Positions 1-9,416 of a DNA stretch of 64,000 nt are shown here, in pieces. The notes below the pieces were generated by a model. That model worked only from the letters and a program-made list of their open reading frames with translations. It had not been told where the DNA came from and searched no databases. The position numbers and the translations under genes are program-made. This DNA comes from Ornithinimicrobium sediminis (GTDB lineage: Bacteria > Actinomycetota > Actinomycetes > Actinomycetales > Dermatophilaceae), in assembly GCF_021272345.1 (NCBI RefSeq), contig NZ_JAJSDQ010000001.1:620001-684000 (forward strand), in the 5' to 3' direction. Numbering within the stretch: the first letter of the stretch is position 1; the number at the start of each line of letters is the position of its first letter.

Positions 1-411
1 GTTCTCGACGGCGATGGGCATGCCGGTGCGGACCTCCCGCTCGGCCACCCCGTCGACGAAGCCCTCGGCGTACCCCCGCTGCCAGCGGAAGGGCGGGTGC
101 ACCACCACGCAGTCGGCGTCCACCGCCTGGGCCAGCTCGATGGACCGGTCGATCTTGCCCCACGGGTCCCAGCCCCAGAGCCGTTGCGACAGCAGCAGGG
201 TCGGGGCGTGGATGGCGCCGATCGACAGGCCGTGCAGCTGGGCGAGCGCGCGCAGCGCCCCGGCCTCCTGGGTGACCGGGTCGGTCCAGACCATGATCTC
301 GACGCCGTCGTAGCCGAGCCGCTCGGCCAGGTCGAAGGCGTAGGCGGCGTTCTCGGGGTAGACCGAGGAGGTCGACAGGTGGACCGGGATCGCGCCCGGG
401 GACTCAGACAC
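1..411 (-). CDS. Sugar phosphate isomerase/epimerase family protein (partial, C-terminus off the window)
   Basis: Only the first 137 codons are inside the window. The product opens with a first TIM-barrel strand ([11 protein letters not shown]), then [10 protein letters not shown] and a VVVHPPFRW strand. This is the layout of the xylose-isomerase-like (AP endonuclease 2) barrel of sugar phosphate isomerases/epimerases. The substrate cannot be named because the metal-binding C-terminal half is missing. I chose the GTG at 411 because a GGAGG lies nine bases upstream on the minus strand. It is divergent from the Cys-rich protein gene, with about 79 bp between their starts. Confidence 0.8.
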   Translation of the reverse strand, partial: MSESPGAIPVHLSTSSVYPENAAYAFDLAERLGYDGVEIMVWTDPVTQEAGALRALAQLHGLSIGAIHAPTLLLSQRLWGWDPWGKIDRSIELAQAVDADCVVVHPPFRWQRGYAEGFVDGVAEREVRTGMPIAVEN

Positions 412-478
412 GGGTCGTGCCCTCCGGACGCTGTCGGTCGTTGACACCCAGCCGCATAGGTCTCAGGCTAACCCCGCC

Positions 479-484
479 TACCCT
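479..484 (+). promoter_or_regulatory. Probable -10 box TACCCT, leaderless start
   Basis: TACCCT fits the actinobacterial TANNNT -10 pattern and ends six bases before the ATG at 491. There is no purine-rich ribosome binding site, which suggests that transcription begins at or next to the start codon. A TTGACA at 441-446 is too far away to be its -35. Confidence 0.45.
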
Positions 485-490
485 GGTCCG

Positions 491-1279
491 ATGACGACAG
501 TGCCCGGTCACCGGGAGGTGGCCTTCGACACACCGCGCTGGTGGGTGGAGTTCACCGACCCCGCCGAGCCCGCACAGCGGCTTCGCTGCGACCTCACCTG
601 GCTGACCTCGTCCTGGCACTGCATCTTCGGCCAGGGCTGCCCCGGCATCTACGCCGACCGCCCGGACGACGGCTGCTGCACGCTCGGCGCCCACCTCACC
701 GACGACGACGACCTGGCGCGGGTGAGCGAGGCCGCCGGGCGGCTGGGGCCGGACGAGTGGCAGCTGCACGACCTGGGCCAGGAGGGCGCCTGGCGCGACC
801 GGGACGGCGACGACGTCACGACCCGGGTCGTCGACGGGGCGTGCATCTTCCTCAACCGGCCGGGCTTCCCCGCCGGGGCCGGCTGTGCCCTGCACCAGCA
901 CGCGGTCGCCGAGGGCCTGCCACCCCACACGCTCAAGCCCGACGTCTGCTGGCAGCTGCCGGTGCGGCGCACCTACCGCACCGTCGAGGCCCCCGACGAG
1001 ACGTCCTACCTGGAGGTCACCATCGCCGAGTACGACCGCCGCGGCTGGGGGCCCGGCGGCCACGACCTCGACTGGTACTGCACGGCAGCACCGGTGGCCC
1101 ACAGCGCGGCGCAGCCGGTCTACCTGTCGCTACGCGACGAGCTCGTCGAGCTCATCGGTGAGCCGGCCTACCAGGTGCTCGTGGAGCACTGCGAGGAGGC
1201 CCTCGCGGCGCGGCGCGGCCGCCGCCACCTCCCGCTGTGGGTGCACCCGGCGACCCGCGCCGGCGGGGCGCAGGCATGA
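491..1279 (+). CDS. Cysteine-cluster protein of unknown function (YkgJ/DUF3109-like)
   Basis: A 262-residue protein that I do not recognise as a named enzyme. It has many cysteines. The first group is C33, C44, C50, C62 and C63 (HCIFGQGC, then DDGCC), and later ones lie near residues 117, 131, 151 and 192. Spaced cysteines around a G-Q-G-C-P turn recall the YkgJ/DUF3109 group, thought to bind iron or zinc; assignment to that group is inference. There is no signal peptide, so it is probably cytosolic. Its stop overlaps the start of the following methyltransferase by four bases (ATGA), so the two are translationally coupled. Confidence 0.75.
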   Translation: MTTVPGHREVAFDTPRWWVEFTDPAEPAQRLRCDLTWLTSSWHCIFGQGCPGIYADRPDDGCCTLGAHLTDDDDLARVSEAAGRLGPDEWQLHDLGQEGAWRDRDGDDVTTRVVDGACIFLNRPGFPAGAGCALHQHAVAEGLPPHTLKPDVCWQLPVRRTYRTVEAPDETSYLEVTIAEYDRRGWGPGGHDLDWYCTAAPVAHSAAQPVYLSLRDELVELIGEPAYQVLVEHCEEALAARRGRRHLPLWVHPATRAGGAQA

Positions 1280-1965
1280 GCGGTGAGGTCGTCCCCAGCC
1301 CCAACATCTGGGAGCACGCCGACGTCTACGAGCTGGAGAACTCCGGTGTCGACCCCGGCGGCGCGGTCTGGGCGGCGATGCGGCAGGTCGCCGGGTGGAG
1401 CGGCAGGCGGGTGCTCGACCTCGGCTGCGGGTCCGGCTACCACCTGCCCTTCTTCGCGCAGGAGGCGACCGAGGTGGTGGGCGTCGAGCCGCACCCGCCC
1501 CTGGTCGCCCGCGCGCGGGACCGGGTCGCCGACCTCCCCCGCGCCCGGGTCCTGCAGGGGACGGCCCAGGCCGTCCCGCTGGAGGACGCGAGCGTCGACA
1601 TCGTCCACGCCCGGTGGGCCTACTTCTTCGGCGCCGGCTGCGAGCCCGGGCTCGCCGAGGTCGAGCGCGTGCTCGCACCCGGTGGCACCGCCTTCGTCGT
1701 CGACAACGACGCCACCAGGTCGACCTTCGGCGCGTGGTTCCGCAGGGCCTGGCCGCACTACGACCCCGCGGCGGTGGAACGGTTCTGGCGACGGCAGGGG
1801 TATGCCGTGTCGCGGGTCGACATGCGCTGGCGCTTCGCCTCGCGGACCGACTTCGAGGCCGTGGTCCGCATCGAGTTCACCGAGACGATGGCCGACTGCA
1901 TCCTGGGCGAGCACCCCGGCACGGGGGTCGACTACGCCGTCAACCTCTGGCACCGCACGTTCTGA
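1276..1965 (+). CDS. Class I SAM-dependent methyltransferase
   Basis: A 229-residue protein with a glycine-rich SAM motif I ([11 protein letters not shown], residues about 52-62), an acidic motif II (VVGVEPHP) and the later [12 protein letters not shown] segment typical of Methyltransf_11 enzymes. The substrate is unknown. I start at the ATG at 1276 because it overlaps the upstream stop codon as ATGA; an in-frame ATG at 1237 lies inside the upstream gene and adds only an arginine/proline-rich extension. The pair with the Cys-rich protein looks like a two-gene operon. Confidence 0.85.
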   Translation: MSGEVVPSPNIWEHADVYELENSGVDPGGAVWAAMRQVAGWSGRRVLDLGCGSGYHLPFFAQEATEVVGVEPHPPLVARARDRVADLPRARVLQGTAQAVPLEDASVDIVHARWAYFFGAGCEPGLAEVERVLAPGGTAFVVDNDATRSTFGAWFRRAWPHYDPAAVERFWRRQGYAVSRVDMRWRFASRTDFEAVVRIEFTETMADCILGEHPGTGVDYAVNLWHRTF

Positions 1966-1999
1966 CGCTGCGCCGGGGACCGTTGTCGGCGGCCCCGCC

Positions 2000-2005
2000 T
2001 AGAGT
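2000..2005 (+). promoter_or_regulatory. -10 box TAGAGT before radA, leaderless start
   Basis: TAGAGT is followed by seven bases and then the radA ATG at 2013, with no ribosome binding site in between. This fits a leaderless transcript that starts at the ATG. The -35 is not clear. Confidence 0.5.
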
Positions 2006-2012
2006 CTCGGGC

Positions 2013-3386
2013 ATGCCCACGAAGTCGACCCGCACCACCCGCCCGACCTTCCGCTGCACCGAGTGCGGGTGGAGCACGGTCAAGTGGGTCGGCCGCTGCG
2101 GCGAGTGCCAGGCGTGGGGCACCGTGGCCGAGGTCGGGGCCACCCCGGTCCGCACCGCGGCGGCCACGCCTGCCCGCCCGGCCGTGCCGATCGGTGACGT
2201 CGACGCGGAGCCCGCCCGGGCCAGCACGACCGGGGTCGGCGAGTTCGACCGGGTGCTGGGCGGTGGGCTGGTGCCGGGCGCCGTCGTCCTGATGGCCGGT
2301 GAGCCCGGCATCGGCAAGTCCACCCTGGCCCTCGACGTGGCGGCCCGGGCGGCGCGGGAGGACCGCACCGTGCTCTACGTCTCCGGGGAGGAGTCCGCGG
2401 CGCAGGTGCGCCTGCGGGCGGAGCGGATCGGCGCCGTGGCCCCTACGCTCTACCTCGCCGCCGAGACCGACCTGGCCACCGTGCTCGGGCAGGTCGACCG
2501 GGTGGGCCCGACGCTGCTGGTCATCGACTCCGTGCAGACGATGGCCAGCGCCGACGTCGAGGGTGCCCCCGGCAACGTGGGCCAGGTGCGGGAGGTCGCC
2601 TCCGCCCTCATCCAGGTGGCCAAGTCGCGCAACATCGCCGCCCTGCTCATCGGTCACGTGACCAAGGACGGTGCCATCGCCGGCCCCCGCGTGCTGGAGC
2701 ACCTGGTGGACGTCGTCGTGCAGTTCGAGGGCGAGCGGCACTCCCGGCTGCGCCTGGTGCGTGCGGTCAAGAACCGCTTCGGTCCCACCGACGAGGTGGG
2801 CTGCTTCGACCTCGGGGACAGCGGCATCGTCGGGCTGCCCGACCCCAGCGGACTCTTCCTCACCAGCCGCGACCGGCCGGTCCCCGGCACCTGCGTCACG
2901 GTGACCCTCGAGGGTCGCCGGCCCCTGGTCGCCGAGGTGCAGGCCCTGGTCACCCCCTCGACCGGAGGGAGCCCCCGGCGGACCACCAGCGGCCTCGACT
3001 CCTCGCGCCTGGCCATGGTGCTCGCCGTGCTGACCCGCCGGGCCTCCCTCGACGTCCACAGTGCCGACTGCTACGCGTCCACGGTGGGCGGCGTGCGCCT
3101 CGGGGAGCCGGCGGCCGACCTCGCGGTGGCCCTGGCGGTCGCCGGCGCACGGCTCGACGTCGCCCTCCCCCAGGGCACCGTCGCCTTCGGCGAGGTGGGC
3201 CTGGCCGGCGACCTGCGCCCGGTCACCGGCGCACCCCGGCGGCTGGCCGAGGCGGCTCGGATCGGGTTCCGCCGCGCGGTCGTGCCGGCCGGTTCGCTGA
3301 GCGAGGGAGGCGCCCCGCCGGGCATGCAGGTGCTGGAGGCCACCTCGGTGGTCCAGGCCGTGTCGGCGGCGCTGGGCGCGCCCTGA
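2013..3386 (+). CDS. radA: DNA repair protein RadA
   Basis: A 457-residue RadA/Sms protein, a RecA-like ATPase that drives branch migration of recombination intermediates. It has an N-terminal C4 zinc finger (C15, C18, C29, C32), a Walker A at 96-104 (GEPGIGKST), the RadA-specific KNRFG motif (VKNRFGPTDE), and a C-terminal Lon-protease-like domain. Length and domain order match the family. It lies directly upstream of disA. The two are neighbours in many Gram-positive genomes, and RadA is a known partner and regulator of DisA in Bacillus and mycobacteria. Confidence 0.97.
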   Translation: MPTKSTRTTRPTFRCTECGWSTVKWVGRCGECQAWGTVAEVGATPVRTAAATPARPAVPIGDVDAEPARASTTGVGEFDRVLGGGLVPGAVVLMAGEPGIGKSTLALDVAARAAREDRTVLYVSGEESAAQVRLRAERIGAVAPTLYLAAETDLATVLGQVDRVGPTLLVIDSVQTMASADVEGAPGNVGQVREVASALIQVAKSRNIAALLIGHVTKDGAIAGPRVLEHLVDVVVQFEGERHSRLRLVRAVKNRFGPTDEVGCFDLGDSGIVGLPDPSGLFLTSRDRPVPGTCVTVTLEGRRPLVAEVQALVTPSTGGSPRRTTSGLDSSRLAMVLAVLTRRASLDVHSADCYASTVGGVRLGEPAADLAVALAVAGARLDVALPQGTVAFGEVGLAGDLRPVTGAPRRLAEAARIGFRRAVVPAGSLSEGGAPPGMQVLEATSVVQAVSAALGAP

Positions 3387-3419
3387 TCTGACCTTGAGGG
3401 TGGGACACCTGTGAGCAGG

Positions 3420-3425
3420 TACAAT
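3420..3425 (+). promoter_or_regulatory. Possible disA promoter, -10 TACAAT
   Basis: TACAAT at 3420-3425 is close to the consensus -10. A TTGAGG at 3394-3399 could be the -35, but the 20-bp spacing is long. This would give disA its own promoter with a leader of about 60 bases, containing a GGGTGAG ribosome binding site just before 3494. Confidence 0.4.
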
Positions 3426-3493
3426 CCGCGCAAGGACAGGGACGCTCGTGCGACGTGCCGTGGGACCGTGGACGACGACACATACGGGGTGAG

Positions 3494-4579
3494 ATGGCCG
3501 GCATGGAGCGCAGCGACGACGAGGTGCTGCGTGCTGTCCTTGCCGTCGTCGCCCCCGGGACCGAGCTGCGCGACGGGCTCGAGCGCATCCTGCGCGGGCG
3601 CACCGGGGCCCTGATCGTCCTGGGCAGCGACCGAGTCGTGGAAGGGATCTGCACGGGCGGGTTCGAGCTCGACATCGAGTTCTCCGCCACCCGGGTGCGC
3701 GAGCTGGCCAAGATGGACGGTGCCGTGGTGCTCGACCGGGACGTGACCCGCATCGTCCGGGCGGCCACCCAGCTCGTGCCCGACCCCGCCATCGAGACGC
3801 GCGAGAGCGGCACCCGGCACCGCACCGCCGAGCGCGTGGCCAAGCAGACCGGTCACCCGGTCGTGGCCGTCAGCCAGTCCATGTCCATCGTCGCCCTATA
3901 CATCGGAGACGTGCGCTACGTGCTGGAGGACTCCAGCCAGATCCTCGGCCGCGCCAACCAGGCCCTGCAGACCCTCGAGCGCTACCGCTCACGCCTCGAC
4001 GAGGTCGCCGGCTCCCTGTCGGCCCTGGAGATCGAGGACCTCGTCACCGTCCGGGACGTGGCGGCGGTGCTGCAGCGTCTGGAGATGGTCCGTCGGATCT
4101 CCGACGAGATCGCGCAGTACGCCGTCGAGCTCGGCACCGACGGACGCCTCATCACGCTGCAGCTGGGCGAGCTGACCGGCGGGCTGGGCAACGACCGTGA
4201 CCACGTCGTGCGGGACTACATCCACCAGGTCTCGACACCGCATACGGTCGAGGAGGTGCTCACCTGCCTGGAGGCACTGACCGCCACCGACCTGCTCGAC
4301 CTCGGACAGGTGGCTCGGTGCATGGGCTTCCTGACCGTCGGGGACGCGCTCGACTCGTCCATCTCCCCTCGGGGGCACCGGCTGCTGAGCCGGGTCCCCC
4401 GGCTGCCCGGTGCCATCACCGAACGGCTGATCGACGAGTTCGGCACGCTGCAGGCCCTGCTCTCGGCCGGTGTGGACGACCTGATGACCGTCGACGGCGT
4501 GGGCGAGGCCCGGGCCCGTGCGGTGCGCGAGGGCCTGTCCCGTCTGGCCGAGACGAGCATCCTCGAACGCTACGTGTGA
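3494..4579 (+). CDS. disA: Diadenylate cyclase / DNA integrity scanning protein DisA
   Basis: A 361-residue octameric enzyme that makes cyclic di-AMP from two ATP and pauses at branched DNA. The DAC domain carries both catalytic signatures at the canonical positions: DGA at 75-77 and RHR at 108-110. A helical spine follows, and then a C-terminal helix-hairpin-helix DNA-binding domain (TVDGVGEARARAVREGL). I chose the ATG at 3494 because of the GGGTGAG five bases upstream and because it puts DGA and RHR at the usual numbers; an ATG at 3455 would add 13 residues. It is coupled to mutY by a GTGA overlap. Confidence 0.96.
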   Translation: MAGMERSDDEVLRAVLAVVAPGTELRDGLERILRGRTGALIVLGSDRVVEGICTGGFELDIEFSATRVRELAKMDGAVVLDRDVTRIVRAATQLVPDPAIETRESGTRHRTAERVAKQTGHPVVAVSQSMSIVALYIGDVRYVLEDSSQILGRANQALQTLERYRSRLDEVAGSLSALEIEDLVTVRDVAAVLQRLEMVRRISDEIAQYAVELGTDGRLITLQLGELTGGLGNDRDHVVRDYIHQVSTPHTVEEVLTCLEALTATDLLDLGQVARCMGFLTVGDALDSSISPRGHRLLSRVPRLPGAITERLIDEFGTLQALLSAGVDDLMTVDGVGEARARAVREGLSRLAETSILERYV

Positions 4580-5487
4580 GCGCGCCCGACTCCGCTCCGG
4601 GGGTGACCCGTACCGCCGCCGACGCCCTGCACCGGCCGGTGCTCGACTGGTATGCGGTGCACGCCCGCGACCTGCCCTGGCGCCGCCCGGAGTGCTCACC
4701 CTGGGGGGTGCTCGTCTCCGAGGTCATGCTGCAGCAGACCCCGGTGTCACGGGTGGAGCCGGTGTGGTGTGCCTGGCTGGAACGCTGGCCGACTCCCGGG
4801 CGGCTGGCCGAGGAGCCCGCCGGTGAGGCGGTGCGCGCCTGGGGGCGGCTGGGCTACCCGCGCCGGGCGCTGAGGCTGCACGCCGCCGCACGCACCATCC
4901 GCGACGAGCACGGCGGGCAGGTGCCCGACGACCTGGAGAGCCTGCGACAGCTGCCCGGCGTCGGCGAGTACACCGCCGCGGCGGTCCGCACCTTCGCCTA
5001 CGGCGGCCGCGCCGTGGTGGTCGACACCAACATCCGGCGGGTGCTGGTCCGGGCGCTCACCGGCCGTGCGCTGCCGGCACCGGCCCTCACCCGGGCAGAG
5101 ACGGAGCTGGCCGGTGCTGCACTGCCCGGGGACGACGCCGCGGCAGCGACCTGGAACGTCGCTGTGATGGAGCTCGGTGCGCTGGTGTGCACCGCCCGCT
5201 CACCGGACTGCGCGGCCTGCCCGGTGGCCGGTCGCTGCGCCTGGCGCCGCGCCGGGCACCCCGCCTACGACGGTCCGCCGCGCCGAGGCCAGGCCTGGGC
5301 GGGGACCGACCGGCAGTGCCGGGGGGTGCTCGTGCAGGTGCTCCGTGAGGCCACGACGCCGGTGGCCGCGGAGCGGCTCGCCCTCGCGTGGACCGACGAC
5401 CTGCAGCGGGAGCGGTGCCTGGACGCGCTGGTGGCCGACGGGCTCGTCGAGCCGCTGGCCCGCCGGACCTACCGTCTGCCCGGCTAG
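4576..5487 (+). CDS. mutY: A/G-specific adenine glycosylase MutY
   Basis: A 303-residue base-excision enzyme that removes adenine opposite 8-oxoguanine. It has the catalytic Glu in SEVMLQQTPV (E49), the helix-hairpin-helix LPGVGEYTAAAV, the catalytic Asp in VVDTNIRRV, and a [4Fe-4S] ligand set C-x6-C-x2-C-x5-C (CTARSPDCAACPVAGRC). The NUDIX-like 8-oxoG recognition domain of the longer MutY proteins is reduced to a short winged C-terminal tail, which is common in actinobacteria. The start is a GTG that overlaps the disA stop as GTGA, so radA, disA and mutY form one genome-maintenance block. Its 3' end nearly touches the convergent FemAB gene. Confidence 0.95.
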   Translation: MSAPDSAPGVTRTAADALHRPVLDWYAVHARDLPWRRPECSPWGVLVSEVMLQQTPVSRVEPVWCAWLERWPTPGRLAEEPAGEAVRAWGRLGYPRRALRLHAAARTIRDEHGGQVPDDLESLRQLPGVGEYTAAAVRTFAYGGRAVVVDTNIRRVLVRALTGRALPAPALTRAETELAGAALPGDDAAAATWNVAVMELGALVCTARSPDCAACPVAGRCAWRRAGHPAYDGPPRRGQAWAGTDRQCRGVLVQVLREATTPVAAERLALAWTDDLQRERCLDALVADGLVEPLARRTYRLPG

Positions 5488-5491
5488 GTCC

Positions 5492-6586
5492 TCACAGGAT
5501 GTCGTCGGTGGTGCCGCGCGAGCGGTAGTTGACGTAGCTGCGCCGTGCCCGCAGCGCCTTGCGCAGCGCAGGGCTGAACGGGTGCAGGGACAGGTCGTAG
5601 GCCGGGAACCAGTAGCGCGCGGTGCCGAACTTCAGCTTCATCTTGAACACGCCGTAGGAGTGCTTGGACTCGTCCAGCCGACGCGGGATGCCCCAGAAGT
5701 CGAACGCCGTGTAGCCGTGCTCCTTGGCGTCCTGCATGGCCCCCCAGTAGAAGGCGTCCGGTGCCTTGGCGTCCTTGCGGGTCTCCCCCTCCGAGGGGGG
5801 CCGGTCGTCCCGGATGGAGCCACCGTAGAGGTAGCAGGTCATGTCGCCCAGCCCGAGGAAGAACCCTCCGGCCAGCGCCCGGCCCTCGTGCCGGGACAGG
5901 AACAGGTAGGCCTCGCTGCCGTCCCCGTTGCCCTCGCGCAGCAAGGTCTCGTAGTAGGCGCGCGGGAACGAGCCGAGCTTGGCCCGCTGGTTGGTGGCGT
6001 CGAAGATCTCCCAGAACGCCGCGAAGTCGTCGTCCCGGGCTGCCACGACCCCCATCCGCTGCGCGGTGCGCACGTTGCGGCGGGCCATCTTGTGCAGACC
6101 TGCGAAGATGGTGTCGCTGTCCTGGCCGAGGTCGGCCAGGATCGTGTGCTCCGGCTGTTCGGTCTCGGTGCGCCGGAAGGGCCCGAGCCGCTCGGGGATC
6201 ACGGACTGCTCGGCCGCCAGGTCGACCTGGTGCGGCTCGGTGCCGGCGACGAGCGGGACCGACGGCTCGATCTTGAGGTGCATGTCCGTCGTCCTGGCCA
6301 TCCTGCGCACCAGGCGAGCCACCTCGGGCAGGTCGTCCAGGCTCTCCAGCGCGGGGCCGCGCGGGGCGTAGAGGGTGCTGACACCGGGCACGAGGGGCTT
6401 GCGGACGACCTGCAGTGCGCCGACCGTGGAGCCGTTGCGCCGCAGCAGGAAGCGCAGGGGCTGCTGGCCCAGCACACGACGGGCCTCGCCGTAGCCCCAG
6501 CTCTGCAGCGGGCTGCTGATCGGAAGGTCCCTGACGGCGGCGTTGAACGTCGAGCGGTCATGGGCTTCGACCAGGGTGAGGGGCAC
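5492..6586 (-). CDS. FemAB-type aminoacyltransferase (lipid II:glycine glycyltransferase-like)
   Basis: A 364-residue protein of the FemX/FemAB family. These are double-GNAT enzymes that add amino acids from aminoacyl-tRNA to the stem peptide of lipid II to build peptidoglycan cross-bridges. Typical blocks are visible: KIEPSVPL in the first half, MARRNVRTAQRMGV, the Gly-rich AGGFFLGLGDMTCYLYGGS, and FYWGAMQDAKEHGYTAFDFW near the C-terminus. It acts at the cytoplasmic face of the membrane. The amino acid added cannot be predicted. The GTG at 6586 is preceded by TAGGGT (6593-6598) six bases upstream, so the start appears leaderless. Confidence 0.85.
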   Translation of the reverse strand: MPLTLVEAHDRSTFNAAVRDLPISSPLQSWGYGEARRVLGQQPLRFLLRRNGSTVGALQVVRKPLVPGVSTLYAPRGPALESLDDLPEVARLVRRMARTTDMHLKIEPSVPLVAGTEPHQVDLAAEQSVIPERLGPFRRTETEQPEHTILADLGQDSDTIFAGLHKMARRNVRTAQRMGVVAARDDDFAAFWEIFDATNQRAKLGSFPRAYYETLLREGNGDGSEAYLFLSRHEGRALAGGFFLGLGDMTCYLYGGSIRDDRPPSEGETRKDAKAPDAFYWGAMQDAKEHGYTAFDFWGIPRRLDESKHSYGVFKMKLKFGTARYWFPAYDLSLHPFSPALRKALRARRSYVNYRSRGTTDDIL

Positions 6587-6677
6587 ACCGGAACCCTACG
6601 AGAGGGGACGGCGCCGGTGCACATGAGCGCCCCCTTACTGCGTGTCCCGGCCCGGGGCGGGAGGGCGAGTGCGCGAA

Positions 6678-6706
6678 GGGCCGGGCGCGCTGTGCGCACC
6701 CGGCCC
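6678..6706 (-). terminator. Intrinsic-type hairpin downstream of clpC
   Basis: GGGCCGGG at 6678-6685 pairs perfectly with CCCGGCCC at 6699-6706. An inner GCGC/GCGC stem closes a three-base loop. There is no T-tract, as is usual in high-GC actinobacteria. It sits 22 bases past the clpC stop codon. Confidence 0.6.
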
Positions 6707-6727
6707 CGTCACGTCACACCGTCGGTC

Positions 6728-9238
6728 TCACTCCGACGTCGTCGCCTCCTCGATGGGAAGCAGGTCGGGCAGGGACTCCTTGGGGCTGCCCTGGAAGGTG
6801 AATGCCTCCTCCTTGCCCTCCCCAGCGGTGTCGACCAGCACGATCTCGCCGGCCTTCAGCTCGCCGAAGAGGATCTTCTCGGACAGCGCGTCCTCGATCT
6901 CCCGCTGGATCGCACGGCGCAGCGGTCGTGCGCCCAGCACCGGGTCGTAGCCCTTCTTGGCCAGGAGCGCCTTCGACGCGGGCGTGAGCTCGATGCCCAT
7001 GTCCTTGTCCTTGAGCCGCTCGTCGAGCCGGGCGACCATCAGGTCCACGATCTGGACGATCTCGCTCTGCGAGAGCTGCGGGAAGACGATGGTGTCGTCG
7101 ACGCGGTTGAGGAACTCGGGACGGAAGTGCTGCTTGAGCTCGTCGGTCACCTTGTTCTTCATGCGCTCGTAGCTGCCCTGGGTGTCGTTGCCGGCCGAGA
7201 AGCCGAGCGAGACGCTCTTGGAGATGTCCCGGGTGCCGAGGTTGGTGGTCATGATGATGACGGTGTTCTTGAAGTCCACGGCACGGCCCTGGGAGTCGGT
7301 CAGGCGACCGTCCTCCAGGATCTGCAGCAGGCTGTTGAAGATGTCCGGGTGGGCCTTCTCGATCTCGTCGAAGAGCACGACCGAGAACGGCTTGCGGCGC
7401 ACCTTCTCGGTGAGCTGTCCACCTTCCTCGTAGCCGACGTACCCCGGAGGCGAGCCGAACATCCGCGACACCGTGTGCTTCTCGGAGTACTCCGACATGT
7501 CCAGGGTGATCAGGGCGTCCTCGTCGCCGAAGAGGAACTCCGCGAGCGCCTTGGCCAGCTCGGTCTTGCCGACACCCGTGGGCCCGGCGAAGATGAACGA
7601 GCCACCCGGACGGCGCGGGTCCTTCAGCCCGGCGCGGGTGCGGCGGATCGCCTGGGACAGCGCCGTGATGGCGTCCTCCATGCCGACGATCCGCTTGTGC
7701 AGCTCGTCCTCCATGTGGAGCAGCCGGCTGGACTCCTCCTCGGTCAGCCTCATGACCGGGATGCCCGTCGAGGCCGCCAGCACCTCGGCGATGAGCTCCT
7801 CGTCGACCTCCGCGACGACGTCCATGTCGCCGGCCTTCCACTCCTTCTCCCGGGCGGCGCGAGCCTGCGTGAGCTTGTGCTCCTCGTCCCGCAGGCGCGC
7901 AGCCTTCTCGAAGTCCTGCGCGTCGATCGCCGACTCCTTCTCACGCTTGGCGTGCGAGATCTTGTCGTCGAAGTCGCGCAGGTCCGGCGGAGCCGTCATC
8001 CGGCGGATGCGCAGACGCGCGCCCGCCTCGTCGATGAGGTCGATCGCCTTGTCCGGCAGAAAGCGGTCGTTGATGTAGCGGTCGGCCATCGTGGCCGCGG
8101 CGACCAGGGCGGCGTCGGTGATCGACACCCGGTGGTGCGCCTCGTAGCGGTCGCGCAGACCCTTGAGGATCTCGATGGCGTGCGACAGCGTCGGCTCGCT
8201 GACCTGGATCGGCTGGAAACGGCGCTCCAGGGCGGCGTCCTTCTCGATGTGCTTGCGGTACTCGTCGAGCGTCGTGGCGCCGATGGTCTGCAGCTCGCCG
8301 CGGGCCAGCATCGGCTTGAGGATGCTCGCAGCGTCGATGGCCCCCTCGGCGGCACCGGCACCCACCAGGGTGTGGATCTCGTCGATGAACAGGATGATGT
8401 CGCCGCGGGTGCGGATCTCCTTGAGCACCTTCTTCAGGCGCTCCTCGAAGTCACCGCGGTAGCGGCTGCCCGCCACGAGCGCCCCGAGGTCGAGGGTGTA
8501 GAGCTGCTTGTCCTTCAGCGTCTCCGGCACCTCGCCGCGGACGATGTCGGTGGCCAGCCCCTCGACGACGGCCGTCTTGCCGACGCCGGGCTCACCGATG
8601 AGCACCGGGTTGTTCTTGGTGCGGCGGGAGAGCACCTGCATCACCCGCTCGATCTCGGCCTGCCGGCCGATGACCGGGTCGAGCTTGCCCTCCCGGGCGG
8701 CCTGGGTGAGGTTGCGCCCGAACTGGTCCAGCACCAGGGAGCCGGCCTGCTGGCCCTCCTGGCTGCTGGCGCCGACACCGGCGGCGGCGGCCTCCTTGCC
8801 CTGGTAGCCGGACAGCAGCTGGATGACGGTCTGGCGCACCCGGTTGAGGTCGGCGCCGAGCTTGACCAGCACCTGGGCCGCGACGCCCTCCCCCTCGCGG
8901 ATGAGGCCGAGCAGGATGTGCTCGGTGCCGATGTAGTTGTGGCCGAGCTGCAGGCCCTCACGCAGGGACAGCTCCAGCACCTTCTTGGCGCGGGGGGTGA
9001 ACGGGATGTGCCCGGTGGGCGACTGCTGCCCCTGGCCGATGATCTCCTGGACCTGCTCGCGCACGGCGTCCAGGGAGATGCCCAGGGACTCCAGGGCCTT
9101 GGCGGCCACGCCCTCCCCCTCGTGGATCAGCCCGAGCAGGATGTGCTCGGTGCCGATGTAGTTGTGGTTGAGCATCCGCGCCTCTTCCTGCGCGAGCACC
9201 ACAACCCGGCGGGCCCGGTCGGTGAACCGTTCGAACAT
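6728..9238 (-). CDS. clpC: ATP-dependent Clp protease ATP-binding subunit ClpC
   Basis: An 836-residue AAA+ unfoldase that feeds substrates to ClpP. It has two N-terminal Clp-N repeats (both containing the block [14 protein letters not shown]), NBD1 with Walker [14 protein letters not shown] near residue 215, a UVR motif ([20 protein letters not shown]) in the middle, and NBD2 with [14 protein letters not shown] and arginine-finger blocks. Full length for the family. A CAGGAGAGACC ribosome binding site precedes the ATG. No ctsR-mcsA-mcsB genes lie upstream, so it is a stand-alone actinobacterial clpC1. It is divergent from a lipoprotein gene, with about 178 bp between starts. Confidence 0.97.
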   Translation of the reverse strand: MFERFTDRARRVVVLAQEEARMLNHNYIGTEHILLGLIHEGEGVAAKALESLGISLDAVREQVQEIIGQGQQSPTGHIPFTPRAKKVLELSLREGLQLGHNYIGTEHILLGLIREGEGVAAQVLVKLGADLNRVRQTVIQLLSGYQGKEAAAAGVGASSQEGQQAGSLVLDQFGRNLTQAAREGKLDPVIGRQAEIERVMQVLSRRTKNNPVLIGEPGVGKTAVVEGLATDIVRGEVPETLKDKQLYTLDLGALVAGSRYRGDFEERLKKVLKEIRTRGDIILFIDEIHTLVGAGAAEGAIDAASILKPMLARGELQTIGATTLDEYRKHIEKDAALERRFQPIQVSEPTLSHAIEILKGLRDRYEAHHRVSITDAALVAAATMADRYINDRFLPDKAIDLIDEAGARLRIRRMTAPPDLRDFDDKISHAKREKESAIDAQDFEKAARLRDEEHKLTQARAAREKEWKAGDMDVVAEVDEELIAEVLAASTGIPVMRLTEEESSRLLHMEDELHKRIVGMEDAITALSQAIRRTRAGLKDPRRPGGSFIFAGPTGVGKTELAKALAEFLFGDEDALITLDMSEYSEKHTVSRMFGSPPGYVGYEEGGQLTEKVRRKPFSVVLFDEIEKAHPDIFNSLLQILEDGRLTDSQGRAVDFKNTVIIMTTNLGTRDISKSVSLGFSAGNDTQGSYERMKNKVTDELKQHFRPEFLNRVDDTIVFPQLSQSEIVQIVDLMVARLDERLKDKDMGIELTPASKALLAKKGYDPVLGARPLRRAIQREIEDALSEKILFGELKAGEIVLVDTAGEGKEEAFTFQGSPKESLPDLLPIEEATTSE

Positions 9239-9404
9239 GGTCTCTCCTGAATCGTCGAGAAGACTCGATGGTACGTGCGTCTGCTGGGCTCAACGCGGTG
9301 TTTCGCAGGACTGTTCCACATCCGGGCCCCTGTGGCCGCGGTGTTCGCCCACGGCATAAGCGGCGGTGGGACCACGGCGACGGCTCCCCCAGCCGTACAC
9401 GTCA

Positions 9405-9410
9405 TACTCT
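9405..9410 (+). promoter_or_regulatory. -10 box TACTCT, leaderless lipoprotein start
   Basis: TACTCT ends six bases before the ATG at 9417, and no ribosome binding site is visible. This is the same arrangement as at several other genes in the window. Confidence 0.4.
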
Positions 9411-9416
9411 GCCCTC

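Noticed and set aside
5177-9250. A 1357-codon open frame on the plus strand opposite FemAB and clpC
   Set aside because: High GC leaves antisense frames open. The product is Val/Leu/Arg/His-rich without any family motif, while the minus strand encodes a complete ClpC and FemAB.
9239-9330. ClgR or HrcA/CIRCE operator upstream of clpC
   Set aside because: There is no TTAGCACTC-type repeat, and the nearest CGC/GCG pair does not have the five-base ClgR spacing.
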